This document shows, in pieces, positions 54,277 to 63,025 of a stretch of DNA of 64,000 nucleotides. The DNA is from Methylobacterium sp. E-066 (lineage in GTDB: Bacteria; Pseudomonadota; Alphaproteobacteria; Rhizobiales; Beijerinckiaceae): NCBI RefSeq assembly GCF_022829635.1, contig NZ_JAKSYO010000203.1, positions 21,615-85,614 on the forward strand, given 5' to 3'. The position numbers and the translations under genes were made by a program. A model generated the notes under the pieces. It did not search any database. It had not been told where the DNA came from and was given only the letters and a program-made list of their open reading frames with translations. Positions within the stretch are counted from its first letter, which is position 1; each line of letters starts with the position of its first letter.

Positions 54277-55278
54277 ATGCTTGAGGAAGCGAAGGGCAGT
54301 ATCAATCCAAGCGCGTCAAAGGGATCGATTTTCGTTGCTGGCCACAAAGGGATGGTGGGGTCGGCCATCGTGCGCCGGCTACAGGAGCTCGGTCACCAGC
54401 GTATCCTAACCGCCGATCGAGATACGCTTGACCTGCTAGACCAAGGCGCTGTCCGTGCCTTCTTCGCCGCGAACCGGATTCATCAAGTATATCTCGCAGC
54501 CGCGAAGGTCGGCGGCATTCACGCCAACAACGCCTACCCAGCCGAGTTCATCCACGAGAACCTGCTGATCCAGTCGAACCTCATTCACGCCGCACACACG
54601 AGCGACGTCGACCGTCTGCTGTTCCTGGGCTCGTCGTGCATCTACCCGAAGCACGCCGAACAGCCGATGCGCGAGGACGCGCTGCTGACCGGGCTGCTGG
54701 AGCCGACCAACGAGCCCTACGCGATCGCCAAGATCGCCGGGATCAAGATGTGCGAGAGCTACAACCGCCAGTACGGGCGGCGCTACCGCAGCGTGATGCC
54801 GACCAACCTGTACGGGACGAACGACAATTTCCATCCCGAGAACGCCCACGTCCTGCCGGCGCTGATGCGGCGCCTGCACGAGGCCAAGCAGGCGGGAAGC
54901 CCATCCGTCACGGTCTGGGGCACCGGCCGGGCGATGCGCGAGTTCCTACATGTCGACGACATGGCGCGCGCCAGCGTGTTCGTGATGGAGCTGGACGACA
55001 CGGTTTACGCCGCCAACACCCGGCCGGACCTGTCGCACATCAACGTCGGCACCGGCGCGGATTGCACGATCCGCGAGCTGGCGGAGGTGCTGGCCCGGGT
55101 GATCGGCTACGAGGGCCGGCTGGAGTTCGACGCGACCAAGCCCGACGGCACGCCGCGCAAGCTGATGGACGTGTCGCGGCTTCATGCCATGGGCTGGCGG
55201 GCGCAAATAAGCCTGGAGGACGGTCTGCAGGACACTTACCGCTGGTTCTTAGAAAATATCCCCACGCTCCGGAGTTGA
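54277..55278 (+). CDS. fcl: GDP-L-fucose synthase / GDP-4-keto-6-deoxymannose epimerase-reductase
   Basis: 333 residues. It converts the Gmd product to GDP-L-fucose with NADPH. The Rossmann motif is VAGHKGMVGSAIVRRL near residue 20. The catalytic Ser is in LFLGSSCIYPKHAEQPM, and the YxxxK pair in EPYAIAKIAG near 150. PTNLYGTNDNFHPENAHVLP is the substrate region. It is about 20 residues longer at the N-terminus than many homologues. It is first in a five-gene operon with gmd 93 bp downstream. The early part of the gene is AT-richer than the rest, which may mark a recombination junction. Confidence 0.92.
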   Translation: MLEEAKGSINPSASKGSIFVAGHKGMVGSAIVRRLQELGHQRILTADRDTLDLLDQGAVRAFFAANRIHQVYLAAAKVGGIHANNAYPAEFIHENLLIQSNLIHAAHTSDVDRLLFLGSSCIYPKHAEQPMREDALLTGLLEPTNEPYAIAKIAGIKMCESYNRQYGRRYRSVMPTNLYGTNDNFHPENAHVLPALMRRLHEAKQAGSPSVTVWGTGRAMREFLHVDDMARASVFVMELDDTVYAANTRPDLSHINVGTGADCTIRELAEVLARVIGYEGRLEFDATKPDGTPRKLMDVSRLHAMGWRAQISLEDGLQDTYRWFLENIPTLRS

Positions 55279-55371
55279 AGGTCTCCAAGCTATGGTGGGC
55301 GACGAAGACAGCCTTGACGTAAGCGCTATCGCGGTCGTAGCAGCCGGGCAGCAACGAGATGGGATAATTTC

Positions 55372-56355
55372 ATGACGGGCAAGCGTGCGCTGATCACGGG
55401 GGTGACGGGCCAGGACGGCGCGTACCTGGCACAGCTGCTGCTGCAGAAGGGCTACACGGTCACCGGCATCGTCCGCCGCTCCAGCCATGCCGGCGTCTTC
55501 GACCACCGGCTGAAGTGGCTCGGCATCCTCGGCGATGTCGAACTCGTGGACGGCAACTTGTTGGATCAGTCGGCGCTCCTGCGGATCGTCCAGACCGCCA
55601 AGCCCGACGAGATCTACAACCTCGCCGCCCAGTCCTTCGTCACATCCTCCTGGCAGCAACCGCTGCTCACCGGCCAGGTGACCGGTCTCGGCGCGGTCCA
55701 TATGCTCGAATGCCTGCGCTCGGTCGCCCCCCAGGCCCGGTACTACCAGGCCTCGACCTCGGAGATGTTCGGGCTGATCCAGGAGGCGCAGCAGAGCGAG
55801 ACGACGCCGTTCTACCCGCGCTCGCCCTACGGTGTGGCCAAGCTCTACGCGCACTGGATGACCATCAACTACCGGGAAAGCTTCGGGCTGCACGCCTCGA
55901 ACGGCATCCTGTTCAACCACGAGAGCCCGCTGCGGGGCGTCGAGTTCGTCACCCGCAAGGTCACGGACGCAGTGGCGCGGATCAAGCTCGGCAAGCAGAA
56001 GGAGCTGCGGCTTGGCAACATCGATGCCAAGCGCGACTGGGGCCATGCCCGGGACTACGTCAAGGCGATGTGGCTGATGCTTCAGCAGGACAAGCCTGAC
56101 GACTACGTCATCGCCACCGGCCGCACGACCACGGTGCGGGACATGTGCGTGATAGCCTTCAAACATGTCGGGCTGAACATCGACGACCACCTGATTATTG
56201 ATCCGGCGTTTTTCCGGCCGGCGGAGGTAGAGGTGCTTCTGGGCAACCCGGCTAAGGCGAAGGCGGCCTTCGGATGGGAGGCGCAGACCAGCTTGGAGGC
56301 GCTGATCACCGAGATGGTCGACGCCGATATCTGCCGCCACACCGCCAACGCTTGA
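55372..56355 (+). CDS. gmd: GDP-mannose 4,6-dehydratase
   Basis: 327 residues. It oxidises and dehydrates GDP-D-mannose to GDP-4-keto-6-deoxy-D-mannose. The NADP motif is TGVTGQDGAYLAQLLL near residue 8. The catalytic triad is at YYQASTSEMFG and YPRSPYGVAKLYAHW, with Tyr and Lys near 150. NHESPLRGVEFVTRKVTDA is diagnostic for the family. It feeds fcl just upstream and possibly the reductase at 56372. The three together can give both L-fucose-type and D-rhamnose-type nucleotide sugars. Confidence 0.94.
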   Translation: MTGKRALITGVTGQDGAYLAQLLLQKGYTVTGIVRRSSHAGVFDHRLKWLGILGDVELVDGNLLDQSALLRIVQTAKPDEIYNLAAQSFVTSSWQQPLLTGQVTGLGAVHMLECLRSVAPQARYYQASTSEMFGLIQEAQQSETTPFYPRSPYGVAKLYAHWMTINYRESFGLHASNGILFNHESPLRGVEFVTRKVTDAVARIKLGKQKELRLGNIDAKRDWGHARDYVKAMWLMLQQDKPDDYVIATGRTTTVRDMCVIAFKHVGLNIDDHLIIDPAFFRPAEVEVLLGNPAKAKAAFGWEAQTSLEALITEMVDADICRHTANA

Positions 56356-56371
56356 GCCGACAAGTCAACAC

Positions 56372-57340
56372 ATGAGGCGCATCCTCGTCACTGGCGCCTC
56401 GGGGTTCGTAGGTGGCCACGTTCTCCAAGGTGTTCGCGACGCCTTCGCCTCGGCCGAGATCCTAGGCGTCGGACGTCGCGCCTTCCTCAAAGTGCCGAAC
56501 GGAGTTTCCTACGAGCGGCTCGACCTCATTGATTCAATCGCGGTCGCGAGGCGGATCGGCACCTTCCGGCCCACCGACGTGCTTCACCTTGCGGCCGAAT
56601 CGTCGATTGTTCGCGCTGACACGTCAAAGTTTGACATGTGGCGTCTCAACTTCGGCGCGGTGTACAATCTGATCGACGCGCTCGAGCGGGTTGGAGAGCC
56701 CTGCATCTTCGCTTTCGTCAGCTCGGGTGAGGTATACGGACGTGCGTTTATCGGCGGGTGCCCCGCAACCGAGCAGACAGCACCGCAGCCGATGAACGCC
56801 TATGCTCAATCCAAATGGCTGGGCGAGCAGCTGTTGCTCAAATCGACCGAAGGGACTTGCCTAAAGCCTATCGTGCTGCGTCCCTTCAATCACATCGGTC
56901 CGCGACAAGATCTGGCTTTTGCAATCGCCTCCTTCGCGCATCAGATCGCGCTAGTTGAAGTTGGGCAACGACCACCTTTCGTGGAAGTGGGCAACCTATC
57001 CGCGCAGCGTGATTTCCTCGACGTTTCGGATGTCGTGGGTGCCTACATCAAAATTCTTCAATGTGCGGAGACATTTGATGGCCCTCAGACTTTCAACATA
57101 TGCTCTGGTAAGCCGCGAAGCATCGAGAGCATGCTGACCGGCCTACGGCGGTTGACCCAAGTTGCCGTAGAAGTCCGTCGCGATCCCACAAGAGCGCGGC
57201 AATCCGAGGTACCGCTAGCGTTCGGCGACGCCCGTCTCCTACGGCAGGCCACAGGCTGGGTGCCGAAGGTCGACGTAACTGTGTCTCTGTCGCGTATCTT
57301 GGACGATGCACGGACACGGGTGACAGACGCTGAATCGTGA
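56372..57340 (+). CDS. NAD-dependent epimerase/dehydratase (GDP-4-keto-6-deoxymannose reductase-like)
   Basis: 322 residues. The extended SDR fold has GASGFVGGHVLQGV near residue 7, the catalytic Ser in FVSSGEVYG and the YAQSKWLGEQ Tyr-Lys pair near 145. FNHIGPRQDLAFAIASFAHQI is typical of Rmd-type reductases that make GDP-D-rhamnose. It starts 16 bp after gmd. It would compete with Fcl for the same intermediate. It is less GC-rich than gmd. An alternative is a related sugar epimerase of the UDP/GDP class. Confidence 0.87.
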   Translation: MRRILVTGASGFVGGHVLQGVRDAFASAEILGVGRRAFLKVPNGVSYERLDLIDSIAVARRIGTFRPTDVLHLAAESSIVRADTSKFDMWRLNFGAVYNLIDALERVGEPCIFAFVSSGEVYGRAFIGGCPATEQTAPQPMNAYAQSKWLGEQLLLKSTEGTCLKPIVLRPFNHIGPRQDLAFAIASFAHQIALVEVGQRPPFVEVGNLSAQRDFLDVSDVVGAYIKILQCAETFDGPQTFNICSGKPRSIESMLTGLRRLTQVAVEVRRDPTRARQSEVPLAFGDARLLRQATGWVPKVDVTVSLSRILDDARTRVTDAES

Positions 57341-57360
57341 GACAGGCTGCGGAGAGATAA

Positions 57361-58791
57361 GTGCGCGACTGGATCAACCAAGTTCTACCCGTGATCCTGT
57401 GCGGCGGGACGGGGACGCGGCTGTGGCCGGCCTCGCGGGAGAGCATGCCCAAGCAGTTCGCCCGGCTGGTGGACGCGGAACGCTCGACGTTCCAGGCGAC
57501 CCTCGCACGGGTGTCGGACGCAGCCGTGTTCGCGAAGGCGACGGTGATCGCCTCGGCCGAGGCCCGGTTCATCGTTGCCGAGCAGCGCGACCAGCTCGGA
57601 CTGGCCGCCGACATCCTGCTTGAGCCGCAGGGACGCGACTCCGCCGCGGCGGTGGCGGTGGCAACGCTGCACGCGGCGGCCACCGACCCGCATGCGGTTG
57701 TACTGATCATGGCCGCCGACCACGTCGTGCCCGACACGGCAGCTTTTGTGGACGCGGTGGTTCGCGCGGCCGCCGGCGCGAAGGCGGGCTACACTATGAC
57801 GCTGGGCATCGAGCCGGACCGCCCCGCCACCGACTACGGTTACATCCGCCGCGGCGAGCCGATCGCGGAAGCGCCCGGCTCCGCTCGCGTCGCCCGCTTC
57901 GTCGAGAAGCCCGACCGGAAAGGCGCCGAGGCGCTGATCGCGGACGGGGCACTGTGGAACTCCGGCTACTTCCTCTTCCGCGCCGACCTGATGCTGGCCG
58001 AACTGGAGGCGTTCGTGCCGGACGTGCTCGCGGCCGCGCGTGCAGCGCTGGAGGCCGCGGTGACCGACCTCGACTTCGTGCGCCTCGATGGGGCGGCCTT
58101 CTCCCAAGCCCCCAAGATCTCAATCGATTACGCAGTGATGGAGCGGACGGCCCAGGCCGGCGTGCTGCCGGTGTCGTTCCCGTGGTCGGATGTCGGGACC
58201 TGGGATGCGGTCTGGCAGGTTCTGGACCAGGATGAGGCGGGCAACGCGGTGCGGGGCCGGGTGTCGCTGATCGAGACGAAGAATAGCCTGGTCCACAGTC
58301 AGGGCGACGGCGTGACCGCCGTGGTGGGCCTGGAGGACGTGGTGGTGGTGTCCACGCCCGACGCGGTGCTGGTGGCCTCGAAGGCGCGCTCGGGGCAGGT
58401 GAAGGAGTTGGTGGCCGCGCTGCGAGCGAAAGGTGAGCCGGAGGCGGATGCGCATCTGCGGATGTACCGGCCGTGGGGCTGGTACCAGCGGATCGACATC
58501 GGCGAGCGGTTCCAGGTAAAGCGGATCCAGGTTGTGCCGAGCGGCCGCCTGTCGTTGCAGAAGCACTACCACCGGGCGGAGCACTGGGTGGTGGTGCGCG
58601 GCACCGCCGAGGTCACCATCGACGAGCGGGTGGTTCTGGTCCATGAGAACGAGGCGGTCTATCTGCCGATCGGCTCGATGCACCGGCTGAGCAACCCCGG
58701 CAAGATCCCGCTCGAGCTGATCGAGGTGCAGGTCGGCTCCTACACCGGCGAAGACGACATCATCCGCATCGAGGATATCTACGGACGGTAA
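57361..58791 (+). CDS. manC: Mannose-1-phosphate guanylyltransferase / mannose-6-phosphate isomerase
   Basis: 476-residue bifunctional enzyme. The N-terminal nucleotidyltransferase has PVILCGGTGTRLWPASRES near residue 10 and FVEKPDRKGAEALIADG near 180. The C-terminal cupin (about 350-476) is the type II isomerase, with RPWGWYQRIDIGERFQVKRI and HYHRAEHWVVVRGTAEV. GTG 57361 follows GGAGAG. It makes GDP-mannose from mannose-1-P, the substrate of Gmd. The mannose-1-P can come from the phosphomannomutase at 20917-22335. Confidence 0.94.
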   Translation: MRDWINQVLPVILCGGTGTRLWPASRESMPKQFARLVDAERSTFQATLARVSDAAVFAKATVIASAEARFIVAEQRDQLGLAADILLEPQGRDSAAAVAVATLHAAATDPHAVVLIMAADHVVPDTAAFVDAVVRAAAGAKAGYTMTLGIEPDRPATDYGYIRRGEPIAEAPGSARVARFVEKPDRKGAEALIADGALWNSGYFLFRADLMLAELEAFVPDVLAAARAALEAAVTDLDFVRLDGAAFSQAPKISIDYAVMERTAQAGVLPVSFPWSDVGTWDAVWQVLDQDEAGNAVRGRVSLIETKNSLVHSQGDGVTAVVGLEDVVVVSTPDAVLVASKARSGQVKELVAALRAKGEPEADAHLRMYRPWGWYQRIDIGERFQVKRIQVVPSGRLSLQKHYHRAEHWVVVRGTAEVTIDERVVLVHENEAVYLPIGSMHRLSNPGKIPLELIEVQVGSYTGEDDIIRIEDIYGR

Positions 58792-58881
58792 AGGGTCGCT
58801 TATCGCGCCAGCTCGTGTCGATTCTGGCTTTATCCCGTTAACGCGCGAATAGCTGCGCCGGCTTCGAAAGGACTTATTCCG

Positions 58882-60117
58882 ATGTCTGGAATGTACAAAA
58901 AAATCGACAGATGCAGGGTAAGTAAGTCGTCAAACCTGATCCCTGTTCTGCATCTTGGATTACAAGAACTTACAGGGGTCTTTCCGAAGCCCGGTGAGGC
59001 GGTAACCACCGGACCGCTTGATCTAGTCTGGTGTCCGGATAGCGGCCTGCTACAACTCGCGCACACCTATGATTCCGGCGAGATGTACGGCGATAATTAT
59101 GGATATCGATCCGGTCTCAATGCCTCGATGGTACGCCATCTTTCAGAAAAAATTGCTTATCTGGAGCGTCTTGTCGGACTGGCGCCTGGTGATACAGTGC
59201 TCGACATTGGTTCCAATGACGCGACGTCGCTAAAATCATACAACGTCGAAGGCTTGACGCGTATCGGAATCGATCCGACTGGCAACAAATTTCGGCAGTA
59301 TTATCCAAGTGAAATTCAGCTCGTGTCGGATTTTTTCTCAGCTGATAATTACCGAAGTGTGCATGATCATTCCGCACGGATCGTCACATCGATCGCCATG
59401 TTTTATGACCTTGATGATCCAATATTGTTTGCACGCGATATCGCATCGATCTTGGCGCCCGATGGCGTTTGGCATTTTGAGCAAAGCTACATGCCCGCGA
59501 TGCTTCGTACCATTTCTTATGACACAATCTGTCACGAGCACCTAGAGTACTATTCGCTTGGGGTTGTGAAGCGCATCGTCGAGGCTGCCGGACTAAGGCT
59601 CGTTGATGTGCAGATGAACAGCATAAACGGTGGCAGCTTCGCCGTTACCGCCGCGCTGGCCGGGTCGAGCATCCGTGCCAACGACGCAGTCATCGGCTGG
59701 CTGTTGGGTCAAGAAGATCGAATGGGATTGCACACTGTGCGCCCCTTTCGTGAGTTCGAGGACCGGGTATTTCGTCATCGGCAGGATTTGACCCGCCTGC
59801 TGAAGGAGTTGGCAGCCGACGGGAAAAGGGTGCTCGGATACGGCGCGTCCACCAAGGGCAATGTCACATTGCAATTCTGCGGCATCACTGAAGCCGAGGT
59901 GCCAGCTATCGCTGAAGTTAACCCGGAGAAATACGGTCGAGTAACGCCCGGAACTCGTATTCCAATCATTTCCGAAGCCGAGGCGCGTGCATCAAATCCT
60001 GACTATTTCTTGGTGCTGCCGTGGCACTTCAAAGATGGAATCCTTCAGCGCGAGAGTGAATTCAGGCTGCGTGGCGGCCGCTTCATCTTCCCATTTCCTG
60101 AAATTGAGATTATTTAG
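58882..60117 (+). CDS. Sugar C-methyltransferase, SAM-dependent
   Basis: 411 residues. N-terminal zinc-ribbon-like part (CRVSKSSNLIPVLHLGLQEL) as in NDP-hexose C-methyltransferases, but the usual second Cys is Ser, so zinc binding may be altered. The SAM domain is near residue 105 (TVLDIGSNDATSL). The C-terminal domain has RVLGYGASTKGNVTLQFCGI. Substrates of the family are NDP-4-keto-6-deoxy sugars, so the Gmd product is the likely target, giving a branched deoxysugar. ATG 58882 follows AAAGGAC. It ends in TAG and is less GC-rich than manC. Confidence 0.86.
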   Translation: MSGMYKKIDRCRVSKSSNLIPVLHLGLQELTGVFPKPGEAVTTGPLDLVWCPDSGLLQLAHTYDSGEMYGDNYGYRSGLNASMVRHLSEKIAYLERLVGLAPGDTVLDIGSNDATSLKSYNVEGLTRIGIDPTGNKFRQYYPSEIQLVSDFFSADNYRSVHDHSARIVTSIAMFYDLDDPILFARDIASILAPDGVWHFEQSYMPAMLRTISYDTICHEHLEYYSLGVVKRIVEAAGLRLVDVQMNSINGGSFAVTAALAGSSIRANDAVIGWLLGQEDRMGLHTVRPFREFEDRVFRHRQDLTRLLKELAADGKRVLGYGASTKGNVTLQFCGITEAEVPAIAEVNPEKYGRVTPGTRIPIISEAEARASNPDYFLVLPWHFKDGILQRESEFRLRGGRFIFPFPEIEII

Positions 60118-60245
60118 CTCCCATGTACGACGGTGCGATGATTGGATTTTGAGGTCTCTAGCTTTGATTTGGCCAGCAATATGACGTTAAATAGATTTGT
60201 TATACCTTATACTCGAATTGCCATTGTGCGGTGGGGCCATTTTAA

Positions 60246-61895
60246 GGGTCTGACTAACTTTCGGTGCAGGCGGGTTGATGGATCTCGGCTTCGGCCTTCG
60301 GAGATCCTTTTATGCCTCGCAGCCTGCATCCGAGCTCCGTTGTCCCGGGCGGGCTCGTCGTCGATCATGTCGAGGCTGGGGCTGGCCTGACCATCACCAC
60401 CCGGCCGATTGCCGCCTCGGCTCGATGTCCGGGCTGTGATCAGCCCTCCTCTCGCGTCCGCAGTCGGTACACGCGCACTCTATCGGATCTGTCGATCGCC
60501 GGGCGGCGTGTCGTCATTGATGTCCGCGTCCGCCGCTTCCGTTGCGCTGGAGCGGACTGCCGGACCAAGATCTTCGCAGAACGTCTCGGATCGGACCTCG
60601 CCGCTCCCTACGGGCGGCGTACGGGTCGGTTGGATTGCATCGTGCACCATCTGGCCTCGCGCTGGGTGGCAGACCGGCCGCGCGCTTCACCCGTCGGCTC
60701 ATGGTACCGGCGAGCCGTGATACGGTGCTGCGGACCGTGCGTCGCCGCGCGGCACAGCCGACGGAGTGTCCGCGCGTGATCGGCAACGACGACTAGGCCT
60801 TCCGCCGGGGACAGCGCTACGGCACGCTGGTCTGCGACCTTGAGCGGCGGGGTGTCATCGCGCTCCTGCCGGACCGCGAGAGCGGCACGGTGGAGGCGTG
60901 GCTGTTTACTCAGCCCGAGATCACCCTCGTCGCCCGTGACCGCGGTGGTTGCTACAGCGAGGCGACGACGAGGGCGCTCCCCCGCGCCATCCAGGTCGCC
61001 GACCGCTGGCATCTCATGGAGAATGCCAGCGCCGCCTTCCTCGATGCGGTGCGCAAGTCGATAACCGCTATCCGCACCGCGGTGGGAGCCGCGACGGTCG
61101 ATCCTGAACGGCTGACCTGCGCCGAGCGTCTCCAATACGACGGCTATCTGCGGAGGCAAGCGACCAACGCGGCGATCCTGGCTCTGTCGCGACAGGGCAT
61201 GCCGATCAAGAGAATCGCCCGGACCACCGGGTACAGCCGCAAGCTCGTGCGCAACGTGCTGGCGCGGTCTGACCGGCGACGTCTTCCGCACGCGCCAGAG
61301 CGGGCTGGACGCCTATCTGCCTCAGCTCGATGCGGCGTGGGCGGCCGGCTGCCATAACGGAGCCGAGCACTGGCGGCGGCTTCGCGAGAGCGGGTTCACC
61401 GGCAGCCTGCGGGTAGTTGGGGAATGGGCGACGCGCCGCCGGCGCAGCGAGCGTGCGCCGGAAGGATCGCTGGGCAAGGTGCCGTCAGCACGCATCCTCT
61501 CCCGACTGATGACGACGAGGCGGGACAGCCTGACGAAGGCGGACGCCGTCATCGTGGCGACGATCGAGACGGGGGTGCCGACTCTCGACGAGGCAAGGTC
61601 CCTGCTGTCGCGCTTCCAAACCATGATCCGCGAACGGCGCCGACCCGATCTCGACGTATGGATCGAGGCTGCAGCACGCAGCCTCCTCGCATCCTTTGCC
61701 AGCGGCCTGCTGAAGGACAAGGCTGCTGTCGCTGCGGCCCTCACTCAATCATGGTCGAACGGCCAGACGGAGGGGCAGATCACCCGCCTGAAGCTTGTGA
61801 AGCGGCAGATGTTCGGCCGGGCCAAACTCGACCTGCTTGAAGCTCGGCTGATCGGCACACAATAAGCCAACCTGCATCGAGATTGCGCCAGACCC
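60246..61895 (+). mobile_element. ISL3-type insertion sequence, inactive
   Basis: The left end begins GGGTCTGACTAACTTTCGG and the right end reads, inverted, GGGTCTGGCGCAATCTCGA. Both continue to TGCAGG, giving an imperfect inverted repeat of some 35 bp. The 1.65-kb span encloses the broken transposase. No matching 8-bp target duplication was found at these ends, consistent with later rearrangement. The right end directly abuts the tnpB fragment. Confidence 0.75.
60312..61865 (+). pseudogene. ISL3-family transposase, multiply disrupted
   Basis: Pieces in order: CPGCDQPSSRVRSRYTRTL (zinc ribbon) and VRRFRCAGADCRTKIFAERL in the first frame. Then IGNDD, an amber stop at 60794 where homologues have Trp, and AFRRGQRYGTLVCDLERR. 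Next come VARDRGGCYSEATTRALPRA, QVADRWHLMENASAAFLDAV, and finally QSWSNGQTEGQITRLKLVKR with the last catalytic Glu, to KLDLLEARLI. Several frameshifts and stops mean no active transposase. Confidence 0.85.
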
Positions 61896-62312
61896 AAAGT
61901 TGCACGCCGAAACACAGTAGAGAGGAAACCGCTGGCCGCGCAGCAGGACGGTTGCCCCGTCGAGGGCGACGTCCTGGTTCGTGAACGGCACCCACCCAAG
62001 GGCTCGCTTCGTTCTATGGCTTGCCCGCCAGCGGAGCTTTAGTCTTCGCGCCGCACGGCGCTGAGCTACGAACTCCTCGACTATCTTCTGCACGACCTGG
62101 GACGGCGGGCCAATGATCTTTCCAGACCCCTTAGTCAGACTAAAGAGCTGGGCTTTAGTGATCCATGCTGGCCCGCGTTGAGCTGAGCGGGCACTAATCT
62201 CGTTCGCATAGTTCCAGACCGTGTTTAGCGCCCTGGCAAGTGCGGTGAGTCGCTTTCTGCTCGAAGCGCCCTTAACACGGTAAGAGTATGTCTTGATGAC
62301 GAGTGCACTCAT
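61896..62312 (-). pseudogene. TnpB (IS200/IS605-type RNA-guided nuclease), N-terminal fragment
   Basis: Leftward frame from ATG 62312: TYSYRVKGASSRKRLTALAR, ALNTVWNYANEISARSAQRG, SQVVQKIVEEFVAQRRAARR, LKLRWRASHRTKRALGWVPF. This is the N-terminal part of TnpB/OrfB. It is cut at about 61896 by the ISL3 end. The RuvC catalytic domain and the guide-RNA-encoding 3' end are absent. The missing part is not found on the far side of the ISL3 element, so a deletion accompanied the insertion. No TnpA gene is nearby. Confidence 0.78.
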
Positions 62313-62437
62313 AGGCTCGTCGCATGAGGCCGAGTATTTCTAATCAAAGTCGACCTAACTCTGACCCGCCCACGAGCGCGCCTAGTCCTCTGCTTAATCG
62401 TAGATGAACTAGCGCGCGTTCCACCAAAGGCAACCCC

Positions 62438-62950
62438 ATGCAGCTCTATTGCAAGCCGGCCGGCGACGGCCTGACCGTGCTCGCCGTCCACGCGGACGGC
62501 GACACCAGCCCGCTCGCGGCCTACTCGGGCGCCACGATCGTGCTGCCCTACGCCGGCACCGAGCGCCCGGCCGACTTGCTCGGCAAGGCGCCCCCGGCGA
62601 TCGACCTCTCGGCGTACGCGGCAGCCAAGCGCTTCGCGGTGGAGACCGGCGGCGTCACCGTCGCGGGTGCGGCGATCGCCACAGACCGCGACAGCCAGGC
62701 GATGATCGGCAACGCCTACGCCTACGTCTATTGCCAGGCTAGCGGTGCGGCCTCGGTCTCGTACAAGTCGAAGGCCGGCTTCGTGACGCTCACCGCCGAT
62801 CAGATCAAGGCGGTGGCGCTCGCGGTCAGCGCCCACGTCCAGGCCTGCTTCCAGGCCGAGGACGCTGTCGACGCCGCGCTCGCCGCCACCCCGCCGACCA
62901 TCACCACGCTCGCCCAGGTCGACGCGGCTTTCGCCAGCCTCGCCGCCTGA
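62438..62950 (+). CDS. Phage tail-fibre-associated protein with DUF4376 domain
   Basis: 170 residues from ATG 62438. The C-terminal two-thirds match DUF4376: AAKRFAVETGGVTVAGAAIA, TDRDSQAMIGNAYAYVY, FVTLTADQIKAVALAVSAHV, QACFQAEDAVDAALAA. The N-terminal 40 residues are a short, beta-rich attachment part. DUF4376 proteins lie beside tail fibres in prophages. A terminator and the tail-fibre frame follow directly. No other phage genes are within the window. Confidence 0.78.
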   Translation: MQLYCKPAGDGLTVLAVHADGDTSPLAAYSGATIVLPYAGTERPADLLGKAPPAIDLSAYAAAKRFAVETGGVTVAGAAIATDRDSQAMIGNAYAYVYCQASGAASVSYKSKAGFVTLTADQIKAVALAVSAHVQACFQAEDAVDAALAATPPTITTLAQVDAAFASLAA

Positions 62951-62982
62951 CCGAGCCGCCCCTCGCCTAAGTCGTCCCTCGC

Positions 62983-63002
62983 GCCGCCTCCGGGCGGCTT
63001 TT
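62983..63002 (+). terminator. Rho-independent terminator
   Basis: GCCGCC and GGCGGC form a 6-bp stem with a TCCG loop, followed by TTTTG. It is 32 bp after the DUF4376 gene and 24 bp before the next start. Confidence 0.75.
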
Positions 63003-63025
63003 GTCTGCCCGGAGCTTACCCGCCG

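Noticed and set aside
60794..60796. TAG in the ISL3 transposase as evidence of genome-wide amber recoding
   Set aside because: The site is Trp in homologues, not Gln, and the gene has several other frameshifts, so simple decay explains it.
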